A program made the translations under genes and the position numbers. A model generated the notes under the pieces. It did not search any database and was not told the DNA's origin. It saw only the letters and a program-made list of their open reading frames with translations. Below, piece after piece: positions 51,653 through 59,902 of a stretch of 64,000 nt of DNA. The stretch lies in assembly GCA_965208275.1 (NCBI GenBank), contig OZ242331.1, positions 744,001 through 808,000 on the forward strand, read 5' to 3'. The stretch's first letter is position 1, and each line of letters starts with the position of its first letter. This DNA comes from Bin5 sp022827195 (GTDB lineage: Bacteria > Chloroflexota > Anaerolineae > Caldilineales > Caldilineaceae).

Positions 51653-51670
51653 AGGCGACAAATGTCGCCT
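51653..51670. repeat. 18-bp palindrome AGGCGACA-AA-TGTCGCCT
   Basis: Perfect 8-bp arms with a 2-bp centre, the size of a dimeric regulator site. It shares the GACA..TGTC core with the inverted repeat at 51503-51542 and lies inside copy B of the dispersed element. Confidence 0.7.
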
Positions 51671-52214
51671 TTTGGCTTCTGCGTCGTTACTTTCGGGCCG
51701 TCGGACAGGGCTGTGGGCGGCTGCGCCGGTCTTGGGCGCGGCGTGCGGCAAATCCTGCCGGGCCAGAGGCGGTGATGGGCGTTTCGGGCGTCTTGGAGGG
51801 GCGCTCTATTTTGGATCATGGTTATAGAATAGCACGTTTGCGCGGGTTTTGCTCGGTTGACGGGGAAATAGGTAGAGGGCGCGGGCTCGCGGTGTGTGTG
51901 GGGGGCAGGGAGGCAGGGGCAAAGGAGGGCGCCCACAAGGGGGGTCCCTACGGGCATGATATTGGCTGGGAGGCAGGAAAAGCTGTCGTCTAGCTAAGAC
52001 TGGCCTGGTTGCAGGCTTTCAATGGGAGGTTGGTCGTGTCAGCGGTATAGCTGTATGAGGAGAGGCTGGCAGGCGCGGTTCCCTCTCCGCCAGTTGCCAA
52101 GGTGTGCGGCAGAGGAGGTCGCTGTGCAGGTGGTTGAGGTCGCTGCCTGTGAGCACCTACTCGCCGCGGCAGAAACTGCGGGTGCGCCAGTTGTTGGTGT
52201 CCTGGAAAAGGTAA

Positions 52215-52240
52215 AGGCGCCAGGGAATATCCTGGCGCCT
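52215..52240 (-). terminator. Terminator hairpin beyond proX
   Basis: AGGCGCCAGG and CCTGGCGCCT form a perfect 10-bp stem over a 6-base loop. On the minus strand it is followed by TTTACCTTTTCC. It lies 75 bases after the proX stop. Confidence 0.7.
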
Positions 52241-52258
52241 GCTGATGACAAGAGTCAG

Positions 52259-52292
52259 TTCGGGCCGGCTGCCCGGCGTGCCCCGGCCCGAA
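52259..52292 (-). terminator. First hairpin after proX
   Basis: TTCGGGCCGG and CCGGCCCGAA form a perfect 10-bp stem with a 14-base loop, 23 bases after the proX stop. The two stems together probably form a double terminator or protect the 3' end. Confidence 0.6.
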
Positions 52293-52314
52293 AGGGAGAA
52301 GGGGCAGGCCCGGG

Positions 52315-53394
52315 CTATTCTGTGGGCCAGCCGTCGGGGATATCGTTGGCGGCGAGAGCGGCTTCGATGGCTGAGGCGGCGTCGTCGGTGACCCAGCCGC
52401 TCCAGATTTCAGTTTTGCTGTTGAGCCACCAGAGGGCGGCGTCATTGGCGGAGGCGTCGCTGTTCTGGTCCATCCAGCGGGCGACTTCCTTATATACTTC
52501 GATGTTGAAGTTCCATGCTCGCAAGACGTCGACAACGTCGGGGGCGCCGTCGATCATATCGGGATGGACGGCGATCAGGACATCTGCGTCTTCGTAGGCG
52601 CAGGCCTTGTCCGCGGCCCAGCATTCGTCGCTGTAGGCCGGCTCTTCTAGACGGACTAGGTCGAGGATGAGGGCGGGGTCGTTGGTGCCCCACTGGTAGC
52701 CGATCCAAGGTTCGCCTTTTTCGTAGGCGCCGTAGAGGTCGGCGTTGAGCGCGGCGCCGTCGCCCGGATTGACGACATGCACGTGGTCCTCGAGCTCGTA
52801 GCCGATGACCTGGGCGGCGTTGACCTCTTCGCAGGCCCAGCCGATGACGCAGGAGACGATTCGCGCCTTGCCGCCCGTCTCTGCGGAGGCAAAAATCTCC
52901 TTGAACTTGTCATCCTTCAGGTCCTCGACGCTGTCGAGATCGGGATACTCTTCCTGCAGGTAGGCCGGAATGACGAAGAAGGACTGCCAGTCTTTGACGA
53001 GGCTGGCGCCGACTTCAACCACCTCATCATTGGCGAGCGCCTCGTACCAGGCCTCATCCTGGTTGGGCAGCCAGATCTCGAGCGTGACATGGGTGTCGCC
53101 GTTGCGAAGGCCCTGGAAGAGGGGAAGCGTTGATCCGAAGACGACGTCTGTGGCGTAGCCGTAACCCTTTTCGACGATGTATTGGGCGATCCGGTTCTGG
53201 ACCTGCGCGCTTGTCCAGTTCAGGTCGCTGAAGATCACGGTTTCGATGGCGGGGGCGGGTTCGACCGAGTCTTCGGAGGCGGTCTGTTCTGTCTGCTCCG
53301 TCTGACCTGCCTGCCCTGTAGTTTCGGGCTGACCGCAGGCAGCGGCGACGACGATGACGAGTAGCAGGATTAGCAATCTGTATTGGGTAGGCAT
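52315..53394 (-). CDS. proX: Glycine betaine/proline-type ABC solute-binding lipoprotein (ProX/OpuAC)
   Basis: Binds quaternary-amine osmolytes outside the membrane. The 359-residue precursor has a lipoprotein signal (LLILLLVIVVAAAC, Cys at residue 20) and a Gln/Glu/Thr-rich spacer before the OpuAC fold (VIFSDLNWTSAQVQNRIAQYI, then LEIWLPNQDEAWYEA and WIGYQWGTNDPAL). Trp residues suitable for an aromatic cage are present. The permease and ATPase genes lie upstream on the same strand but 683 bp away, and proX has its own -10 element. Substrate could be betaine, choline or a related compound. Confidence 0.9.
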   Translation of the reverse strand: MPTQYRLLILLLVIVVAAACGQPETTGQAGQTEQTEQTASEDSVEPAPAIETVIFSDLNWTSAQVQNRIAQYIVEKGYGYATDVVFGSTLPLFQGLRNGDTHVTLEIWLPNQDEAWYEALANDEVVEVGASLVKDWQSFFVIPAYLQEEYPDLDSVEDLKDDKFKEIFASAETGGKARIVSCVIGWACEEVNAAQVIGYELEDHVHVVNPGDGAALNADLYGAYEKGEPWIGYQWGTNDPALILDLVRLEEPAYSDECWAADKACAYEDADVLIAVHPDMIDGAPDVVDVLRAWNFNIEVYKEVARWMDQNSDASANDAALWWLNSKTEIWSGWVTDDAASAIEAALAANDIPDGWPTE

Positions 53395-53528
53395 TTTGGC
53401 TCCTTTTGGGCGGGGTGGTCGTCCAGTCTCAAGTCTGAGGGCAAACTCGCGGCTCGCGGGTGATGCCCGGAGAAAACGGGGGGGATTCGCCGTTCGTCAG
53501 TGGCAGTAGCGAATCCGGCACATCGCAC

Positions 53529-53537
53529 ATTATACCA
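53529..53537 (-). promoter_or_regulatory. proX: Extended -10 promoter for proX
   Basis: On the minus strand TGGTATAAT carries a perfect TATAAT with the extended TG motif; no good -35 box is seen at normal spacing. The transcript would have a leader of about 130 bases. Confidence 0.5.
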
Positions 53538-53788
53538 GAAATCCAGTAAAAGCGCGGCATGGGCAAATCCCGAAGGGTTCAGCCCTCTTTTTTTGGGCAG
53601 GAAACGTCTGGGGGGAATATCTTCCCGGCTTTGGCAGAAACTGTTCGCAGGTCATCGGAAACGCAAAGGGTAGGCACAACGCCTGCGCCCAGGATGGCCG
53701 AGGCGATTGCTGATTTGGGGGGCGCGATGGACCGCTGGTTGCGCTGGGCTACGCTAGAATTCTCAACTGGGCCGTGTAGAGGTGTCAA

Positions 53789-53848
53789 AGGGGGGCGTTT
53801 AGGGGGAGTCCCCCTGCACAAGGGAGGGCCGGAACGTCCCGGCCGTCC
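53789..53848 (-). repeat. REP-like double-hairpin unit, copy 2
   Basis: Reverse-orientation copy of 13233-13294. It keeps the GGCCGG/CCGGCC stem, the CTCCCTTGTGC linker and the second GGGGG/CCCCC stem. Differences lie mostly in the loop and in a compensating change beside the second stem. Confidence 0.75.
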
Positions 53849-53851
53849 ATA

Positions 53852-53957
53852 CGGCAGTGGCCAGCGGTCGGTGGTCAGTTTTTGGTTATTGGTTTTTAGT
53901 TTTTAGTGGGCAGAGGCTAGTGGACGGTTGCTAGTGGACGGTTGCCAGTGGACGGTG
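53852..53957. repeat. Degenerate heptanucleotide-type tandem repeats
   Basis: Mixed AGTGGCC, GGTCAGT and TTTTAGT words lead into three 14-bp units of the form GCTAGTGGACGGTT (53916, 53930, 53944). The 14-bp unit is twice the 7-bp period seen at 38 kb. Confidence 0.7.
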
Positions 53958-54077
53958 GCTTGTGGCTGGGAAATGCGGTGGGCGCCATTTTATGTGCGTG
54001 ACAGGGCGGGGGTGGGGTGGAGATAGGGGGGCGATGCGGGGAAGCGGTCAGCTTGCCGGCCTGGCGGGGCGGATTGC

Positions 54078-55241
54078 TCAGCCGGCGCTGCGTCTGTGTT
54101 GCTGTTCCTGGGCGACCGATTGGGTGAGTCGGTCGATGATGATGGCGAGGAAAACGATGGCAAGCCCGGCGATGGCGCCGTTGCCCGGTTGATTCTTTTG
54201 CAGGGCGCGCAGGACGTTGTCGCCGAGGCCGCCGGCCGCGACCATGCTGGCGATTGTAACCATGGCCAGCGCCATCATCGTGGTCTGGTTGATGCCAGCC
54301 ATGATGGTGGGCAGCGCCATTGGGATTTGGACCTTGGTGAGGAGCTGGAAGGGGGTTGTGCCGAAGGCGTGGGCGGCCTCGACGGCTTCGGCGGAGACCT
54401 GGCGGATGCCGAGGTTGGTGAGGCGGATGACCGGGGGCACGGCGTAGATGATGGTGGCGAAGATGCCGGCCGGTTTGCCGAGGCCGAAGAAGAGGATGCC
54501 GGGCAGGAGATAGACGAAGCTGGGCATCGTCTGCATTCCGTCGAGGATCGGGCGCATGAGGTTGTCGGCGACGCGGTTGCGCGAGGCGAGCACCCCGAGG
54601 GGAAGGCCGACGGTCACGGCGATGACGACGGCGACGACCATGAGGGCGATTGTGTCGATCGTGTTTTCCCAGAGGTCCATGAAGCCGACGAAGAGCAGGG
54701 CGAAGAGGGTGAATGCTAGCAGTCGCCAGCGACCGACAGCGAAAGCGAAGAGGGAGAGCGCGACGACGACGGTTGGCCACGGGACCCACTTGAGCACATC
54801 TTCGATGGCGACGAGCGAATAGGCGACGGCGCTGCTGAGGCCGTCGAACAGCCAGGCGGCCTCGCGCGTGACCCAGTCGACGGCGTCGTCGATAGCGCCG
54901 CCGATCACTTCGCGCACGGTTTTTTCCAAGACCAGCGTGCCCCCGTTTTCGGTCTCGACCTCGGTGCGGGAAACCGTGGTAGGGAAGGCCATCTCGGGGC
55001 CAAAGAGGCCGAATGAGGCGATCAGGACGACGACAACCAGCCCCCAGCAGGCGAGCCAGAATTTGGCCGGCAACGCGGTCTTTCTGCTCGGCATTTCGGT
55101 GAGGTCGGGCGGCTCCTCTCTCCTGCCGTGCCCGCGTTGTGAGAGCGGAAGCGCCTCTCCCTCTATCTTCAGGGCGGCATCCATTCCGACGGGTTGGGCG
55201 GCCGGCTCCGTTCCGATTGGCGCGCTATCGAACTGGGTCAT
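54078..55241 (-). CDS. proW: Glycine betaine/proline-type ABC permease (ProW/OpuAB)
   Basis: Membrane subunit of the osmolyte importer. From the ATG at 55241 (AAGGAG 8 bp upstream) the protein has 387 residues: about 65 hydrophilic residues, one membrane segment, an extracytoplasmic loop (VSRTEVETENGGTL), then the core permease with about six segments. The core includes the ProW signature region DNLMRPILDGMQTMPSFVYLLPGILFFGLG and EAVEAAHAFGTTPFQLLTKVQIPMALP-type EAA loop. The long N-terminus is like that of E. coli ProW. It follows the ATPase gene by 43 bp. Confidence 0.92.
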   Translation of the reverse strand: MTQFDSAPIGTEPAAQPVGMDAALKIEGEALPLSQRGHGRREEPPDLTEMPSRKTALPAKFWLACWGLVVVVLIASFGLFGPEMAFPTTVSRTEVETENGGTLVLEKTVREVIGGAIDDAVDWVTREAAWLFDGLSSAVAYSLVAIEDVLKWVPWPTVVVALSLFAFAVGRWRLLAFTLFALLFVGFMDLWENTIDTIALMVVAVVIAVTVGLPLGVLASRNRVADNLMRPILDGMQTMPSFVYLLPGILFFGLGKPAGIFATIIYAVPPVIRLTNLGIRQVSAEAVEAAHAFGTTPFQLLTKVQIPMALPTIMAGINQTTMMALAMVTIASMVAAGGLGDNVLRALQKNQPGNGAIAGLAIVFLAIIIDRLTQSVAQEQQHRRSAG

Positions 55242-55284
55242 TTGGAAAACTCCTTGGCAGCGGCTCCAATTGGTATCGGCGGGG

Positions 55285-56493
55285 TCAGCGGGCTTCCTCT
55301 TCCCCGCCTTCGGCCATGCCAGCAAGCAGGGCGCGGCGGCTAATCTCGCCTAGCAGCCGGCCTTCGTCGTCGAGGACGGCGATATAGCGTTCGGTCTTGG
55401 CCGCGAGGGGGATGATCACTTCGATGAAGGTTTCGGGGCCCGTGGTGGCGAGGGCGTAGCCGTGCGCCCCTTCCAGCGTTTTGCCGTCTTGCTTGGCCAA
55501 TTCGGTAACCTGGTCCTGGGTGAGGATGCCCTTGAGGACGCGGTCGTCGCCGACGACGAAGGCGGTTTCGGCATTCGTGTCTTGCATTGCATTCAGTGCA
55601 GCGCGGGCCTCCTGCTCCTCGTGGACGATGAAGTCGGGCTCCTGCATGATCGAGCCGGCGCGGATCACTTTGGCGGGCGACACATCCTGGACGAACTCGG
55701 CTACGTAGTCGTTGGCCGGCTGAGTTACTATCTCCTCGGGCGTGCCCTCCTGGACGATGATGCCGTCCCGCATGATGGCGATGCGGTCGCCCAGTTTGAG
55801 TGCTTCGTCGAGGTCATGGGTGATGAAGATGATCGTCTTCTGCAGATCGGCCTGGAGCGTGAGAAGCTCGTCCTGCATTTCGCGGCGAATGAGGGGGTCC
55901 AGCCCGCTGAAGGGCTCGTCCATGATCAGCACTTCGGGGTCGACGGCCAGGGCGCGGGCGAGGCCGACGCGCTGCTGCATGCCGCCGCTCATCTCGCTGG
56001 GATAGTAGTATTCCCATCCTCTGAGCCCGACGGTTTCGATGGCCTCGGAGGCGACCCTGTAACGGCTGTCGCGGTCCATGCCCTGGACTTCGAGGCCGTA
56101 GGCGACGTTGTCGATGACGCGGCGGTGGGGGAGGAGGGCGTAGTTTTGGAAGACCATGGCGATCTTATCGCGGCGGAACTGGCGCAGGGCTTCTGGCGGG
56201 TATTCGACGATATCTTCGCCGTCGAAGAGGATCTGGCCTTTTGTGGCTTCGATCAGCCTGATGAGGCAGCGGGCGAGGGTGGATTTGCCGCTGCCGGACA
56301 GGCCCATGACGACAAAGGTGCGTCCCCTGGTGACGGTGAAGGAGAGGTTGCGCAGCCCGATGACAAGGTCGAGCTGGTCCTGGATTTCGTCGCGGCTTTT
56401 GCCGGCGTGTTCAGGCTGAAGGGCGCGTTCGGGCCGGTTGCCGAACACTTTCCAGAGGCCGCTAACTTCGATGTGGAGGTCTTGTTGATTCAT
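55285..56493 (-). CDS. proV: Glycine betaine/proline-type ABC ATPase with CBS domains (ProV/OpuAA)
   Basis: Energises the osmolyte importer. The 402-residue protein starts with the ATPase domain (Walker A GLSGSGKSTLAR near residue 66, signature EMSGGMQQRVGLARAL, DEPFSGLDPLIRREMQ). It ends with a tandem CBS region (about 285-400) that in OpuA senses ionic strength. Length and order are typical. Co-transcribed with proW, and 31 bp downstream of the glycosyltransferase gene. Confidence 0.93.
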   Translation of the reverse strand: MNQQDLHIEVSGLWKVFGNRPERALQPEHAGKSRDEIQDQLDLVIGLRNLSFTVTRGRTFVVMGLSGSGKSTLARCLIRLIEATKGQILFDGEDIVEYPPEALRQFRRDKIAMVFQNYALLPHRRVIDNVAYGLEVQGMDRDSRYRVASEAIETVGLRGWEYYYPSEMSGGMQQRVGLARALAVDPEVLIMDEPFSGLDPLIRREMQDELLTLQADLQKTIIFITHDLDEALKLGDRIAIMRDGIIVQEGTPEEIVTQPANDYVAEFVQDVSPAKVIRAGSIMQEPDFIVHEEQEARAALNAMQDTNAETAFVVGDDRVLKGILTQDQVTELAKQDGKTLEGAHGYALATTGPETFIEVIIPLAAKTERYIAVLDDEGRLLGEISRRALLAGMAEGGEEEAR

Positions 56494-56524
56494 GCTCGAT
56501 TCCGGTCCAATCTGAAATCAGCCA

Positions 56525-57607
56525 TCAGGCATTTTGCCGTTCCCGCTCTGGGTTTTCGTAAACATGCCGCGTGCGCTCGGCAATTTGCGCCCAGTCCAAC
56601 TGGTGTGCGCGGGCGCGGGCGGCCCGCTTCCAGGCGGGGATGTCTCTCTCTTGGGCCTCCAGCATGGCGCGTTGCAGCCCGCCAGGGTCTTCCGGGTCAT
56701 AGACGAGGCCGGCGTCGGGGAGCACTGCTTCGGGCACGCAGCCGGATTCCGGTACGATGACGGGAATGCCGAAGGAGAGCGCGGTGATGACCGACCCGGA
56801 CGTCAGTACCTGCGAGAAGGGGAAGACGCCGACGTCGGCGGCGTTGAAGAGCAGCTGCAGATCTTCGTTGGGGAAGAAGCGGGAGGAGCGCACGATGACC
56901 CTCTTGTCTGCCCTCGTTACCGACGCTGCGACCTCCTGTCCGTATTTCGTGTAGTATTTGGCCCCGAGGAGGAGGCGGAGATGGTCGCCGGGAAGCGAAG
57001 TGAAGACCTCCACCAGGCGCTCGATGCCCTTGTAGCGGCGGACGTTGCCGAAGTTGAAGTATACAAAGTGGTCGTCGGTAAACCCCAGGTTGCGGCGCGC
57101 CTTTTCCCGGCTGACGGTGTTTGGATAGGGCTCGATAAAGTTGCCGTGGGGGATGACGTAGACGGTCTCGGTGCGATGGAAATGGGTGCGGACGAGCTCG
57201 CGCGCCTTTTCACAGTGGACGATGAGGGCATCGGCGAGGCTGGTGAGGGCGATGCGGGCGAGGTGATCGAGGTCGCGGTTGCTACTCTCGTGGGGGTAGA
57301 GGTTGTGCACGGTCCACACGATCTTGTATCCGAGCGTGCGCGCGAGTGCGAGGCAGTCGATTACCTCAGCGCAGCGAGCGATGTGGTCCTCGACCTCGGT
57401 CCTGTCGTACATATAGTGGGGCCAGTTAAGGTGGAGGACGTCGATGCGTCCCTTGTTCTGATGGACCCACTCGTGGGAGATCGTGTCGGGATAGCCGGGC
57501 TCAAGCTCGACGCCGAATTTGCGAATTGCCTGTGCCAGCAGGCCGCCGTAAGGGTTGGCCTTGTCAAGTACGAGGCCGCCATTTTCCCAAAAGAATACTC
57601 CGCGCAC
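56525..57607 (-). CDS. Glycosyltransferase, GT4-like fold
   Basis: A 360-residue enzyme of the GT-B type. The N-terminal half has VWTVHNLYPHE and ADALIVHCEKARELV; the C-terminal half has FNFGNVRRYKGIERLVEVF (donor-binding glycine-Lys region) and the ex7e-like segment GIPVIVPESGCVPEAVLPDAGLVYD. These are marks of family 4 transferases. The acceptor is unknown. The start is GTG at 57607. Position just upstream of proV-proW could point to a compatible-solute glycoside such as glucosylglycerate, but this is speculative. Confidence 0.85.
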   Translation of the reverse strand: MRGVFFWENGGLVLDKANPYGGLLAQAIRKFGVELEPGYPDTISHEWVHQNKGRIDVLHLNWPHYMYDRTEVEDHIARCAEVIDCLALARTLGYKIVWTVHNLYPHESSNRDLDHLARIALTSLADALIVHCEKARELVRTHFHRTETVYVIPHGNFIEPYPNTVSREKARRNLGFTDDHFVYFNFGNVRRYKGIERLVEVFTSLPGDHLRLLLGAKYYTKYGQEVAASVTRADKRVIVRSSRFFPNEDLQLLFNAADVGVFPFSQVLTSGSVITALSFGIPVIVPESGCVPEAVLPDAGLVYDPEDPGGLQRAMLEAQERDIPAWKRAARARAHQLDWAQIAERTRHVYENPERERQNA

Positions 57608-57760
57608 GTTTTTGTCCTGTACTGTTAGGTTGCGCCCTTCCGATATAAGATTTTCACCGAAACATGCCGTTGTTTCCGTGGGACTGCGTCCAATGCGTTG
57701 CCCGATCGGGGACGCTGGGCCCTGGCGCTCGCCGGACGTCCGCCCCGCCAGGTTGGGGCG

Positions 57761-58771
57761 TCAGGCGAGCTCGATGCGCTTGCCGCTGCGTGCGGACTCG
57801 CGGGCAGCCTCGACGACCGCGAGTCCGGCCAGCCCCTCCTCTGCGGGAATGGGGTTGGGTCGTCCGCCGCCGACGGTAGCGGCGAAGGATTCCAAGAGCG
57901 CCACGTGCGGGCGCGGCCCGCCGGGCCCGACGGCAAAGTCTTGGACTCCATCTGCCGTTATCAGCTGCAACGCACCAGCTGAGTCTTTGGCCTGGATCGG
58001 GGCGGCGACGATTGTGCCTTCGGTACCGTAGATTTCGACGCGGTTGAAGCGCTCCGGGTCGTGGTTTGCGGTCGTCCAGTGGCTGGTGACGACGGCCTGC
58101 GCGCCACCTGTCAGCTGCAGGAGCAGTGTGGCCGTGTCCGCGACCGGTGATTTATCGACCAGCGTGTCGACCAGAGCCGCGACCGACTGGGCCGGGCCGC
58201 AGAGGTACCGCAGCAGGTCGATGCAGTGGACGCCGAGGTCCATGAGCGGGCCGCCACCGCTGATGTCGGGGTCGTGGTGCCAGACGCCCGGCTGCGGCGG
58301 GAAGCGTTCGCTGAAGCTGATTCGGGCTGCGGTGACCTGCCCGATCGCGCCCTCCTCGACGAGGGCCTTGATGCGTTGATGGCGGGCGTTGAAGCGCTGG
58401 TAGTAGCAGACCATCAGCGTAACGCGGTTGGCGCGGGCGGCATCGATCATTCTGCGAGCCTGGCCGCTGTCCAGGGCCAGCGGCTTCTCGCACAGGATGT
58501 GCTTGCCGGCCTGCGCGGCCTGAATTGTCTGGCGAACGTGCAGGTGGGGCGGGGTGGCGACGTAGACGGCGTTGACCTGCGGGTCGGCGAGGAGCGTTTC
58601 GTCGTTGTCGTAGGCGCGCTGGGCGCCGTGTTTGTCGGCGAACTGCTGTGCGGCGGCCTGATCGCGACGGGTCACGGCGATCAGGTGGTGGCCGGACGCG
58701 GCGGCGATGGCCGGCGCCATCTGGCTCTCGGCGATCCTGCCCGCTCCGAGAATTCCCCAGGATATTGTCAT
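57761..58771 (-). CDS. Gfo/Idh/MocA-family oxidoreductase
   Basis: A 336-residue NAD(P)-dependent dehydrogenase. The cofactor motif is GILGAGRIAES at the N-terminus, the conserved Lys is in ILCEKPLALDS (about residue 95), and GGPLMDLGVHCIDLLRYLCG (about residue 175) carries the active-site Asp and His. It is the third of a row of Gfo genes on the minus strand, 15 bp after the neighbour and likely co-transcribed. Such rows suggest sequential oxidation or isomerisation of polyols or sugars; no substrate can be read. Confidence 0.9.
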   Translation of the reverse strand: MTISWGILGAGRIAESQMAPAIAAASGHHLIAVTRRDQAAAQQFADKHGAQRAYDNDETLLADPQVNAVYVATPPHLHVRQTIQAAQAGKHILCEKPLALDSGQARRMIDAARANRVTLMVCYYQRFNARHQRIKALVEEGAIGQVTAARISFSERFPPQPGVWHHDPDISGGGPLMDLGVHCIDLLRYLCGPAQSVAALVDTLVDKSPVADTATLLLQLTGGAQAVVTSHWTTANHDPERFNRVEIYGTEGTIVAAPIQAKDSAGALQLITADGVQDFAVGPGGPRPHVALLESFAATVGGGRPNPIPAEEGLAGLAVVEAARESARSGKRIELA

Positions 58772-58786
58772 GGGCTCTTGCTCAGG

Positions 58787-59827
58787 TCAATGGGCTGAAA
58801 GTGGATACACGTTTCCGTAGTTCACTGTTTCGGTATTGCCGCTTGCCAGGGCGCGTTCGAGCGCATCGGCGACGCGGATGGCGGCCAGGCCGTCCCTGCC
58901 GGTAACGACCGGCTCCCACTTTCCCTGCACGACTCCGATGAAGTGGCTGAACAGCGAGCGGAAGAATCCTTCCTGGCGGCCATGCAGGACAGGCGAGTAG
59001 CCGGGGTCGGGATAGTCCGGTTCGCCGTCGGCGCGGTAGATTGCGACGGCGTTTTCGTGGCCCAGCACTTCGGCGGCGCCGCGCGTGCCATGGACGCTGA
59101 AATGCTCCCCCTGGGGGCGGCCGCTGAAGGCGGGCGAGCTCCAGGAGGTCTCATGGACGCCGATGACGCCGTTGTCGAAGGTATAGACGGCGATGATGAA
59201 GTCGTGGCGGCCCTTGGCGCGGTCGCGAGAGTAGGCTTTGACCTCTGTGATGGGCCGGCCGACGGTCCACAGCATCATGTCGATGTCGTGCGGCGTCAGC
59301 CAGTAGGCAAGCGAGATCTTTCCCAGCACGCGTTCGGCGGCAAACTGGATGGTGTTGCGGCGTGAGTAGAGGTGCATCACCTCGCCGATTTCGCCGGCCG
59401 CGACGGCGGCGCGCATGTTTGCGTAGGGAATGTCGAAGCGGAGGCTGTGGCAGACCATGAGCTGCGTGCCTACGCGGTCGGCCGTGTCGACCATCGCCTG
59501 GGCGCCGGCGAGGGAGACGTCCATGGGCTTTTCGACGAGGACATGCTTGCCGGCTTCAAGCGAGGCCAGAACCGGCGCGGTGTGCATCCACTCGGAGGGG
59601 CAGATTACGACTGCTTCTATTTCGGGGTGGCTTTCCAGCATCTCTTCTTGGCGGCCCTGGGGGTAGCCCGGAACGCCGTACTGTCCGGCAACCTCGGTTG
59701 TTGAAGCTTCGCTGCGGCCGCAGACGGCGACCAGGCGCGTCTCGCTCAGCTCGCTGGCCAGCCGGGCGTAGATGCGCCCCATGCGGCCCGGGCCTACGAG
59801 TGCAACGTTCAACGGTGAATCTGGCAT
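58787..59827 (-). CDS. Gfo/Idh/MocA-family oxidoreductase
   Basis: A 346-residue dehydrogenase with VALVGPGRMGRIY (the second glycine of the motif is Pro), VLVEKPMDVSL near residue 96, and WLTPHDIDMMLWTVG near residue 185 with the active-site Asp/His pair. It sits 15 bp upstream of the next Gfo gene and about 75 bp downstream of the previous one. It resembles inositol-2-dehydrogenase-like members in length and layout. Confidence 0.9.
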   Translation of the reverse strand: MPDSPLNVALVGPGRMGRIYARLASELSETRLVAVCGRSEASTTEVAGQYGVPGYPQGRQEEMLESHPEIEAVVICPSEWMHTAPVLASLEAGKHVLVEKPMDVSLAGAQAMVDTADRVGTQLMVCHSLRFDIPYANMRAAVAAGEIGEVMHLYSRRNTIQFAAERVLGKISLAYWLTPHDIDMMLWTVGRPITEVKAYSRDRAKGRHDFIIAVYTFDNGVIGVHETSWSSPAFSGRPQGEHFSVHGTRGAAEVLGHENAVAIYRADGEPDYPDPGYSPVLHGRQEGFFRSLFSHFIGVVQGKWEPVVTGRDGLAAIRVADALERALASGNTETVNYGNVYPLSAH

Positions 59828-59902
59828 CGGGAGTCCTCAATTGGTCATGGCAAGATTGTGCGTCTGGTTCACATCGGCGGGCCAGAGGCAGTGCGGCCCT
59901 GG

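Larger units (their letters stand above)
51481..51840 (-). repeat. Dispersed intergenic element, copy B
   Basis: Read on the minus strand it shows AAACGTGCTATTCT (near 51837), then TCCTGTCACGAG at 51602 and again at 51576, exactly 26 bp apart, an A-rich run, and CGATACCCTTT at about 51491. This is the order and spacing of copy A at 13537-14062. Between the marks the sequence differs, so only short words are conserved. Confidence 0.6.
51285..52214. other. Intergenic stretch with promoter and dispersed element, no convincing gene
   Basis: It holds the HpaI promoter, copy B of the paired intergenic element and two palindromes. An open frame of 210 codons on the minus strand (51325-51957) and two on the plus strand overlap these and look non-coding. 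From about 51890 to 52214 there is only a GC-rich tract, including a CCCACAAGGGGGGTCCC word, and nothing recognisable. Confidence 0.65.
53395..54077. other. Gap between proW and proX with repeats
   Basis: It contains an extended -10 site for proX at 53529-53537, the inverted copy of the REP-like double hairpin, and degenerate heptanucleotide-type repeats to about 53960. No gene is supported. The gap separates a transporter whose parts are usually contiguous, so the repeats may have been inserted here. Confidence 0.65.

Noticed and set aside
51325..51957. A 210-codon minus-strand open frame
   Set aside because: It covers the HpaI promoter and palindromes and has low-complexity composition; no family resemblance.
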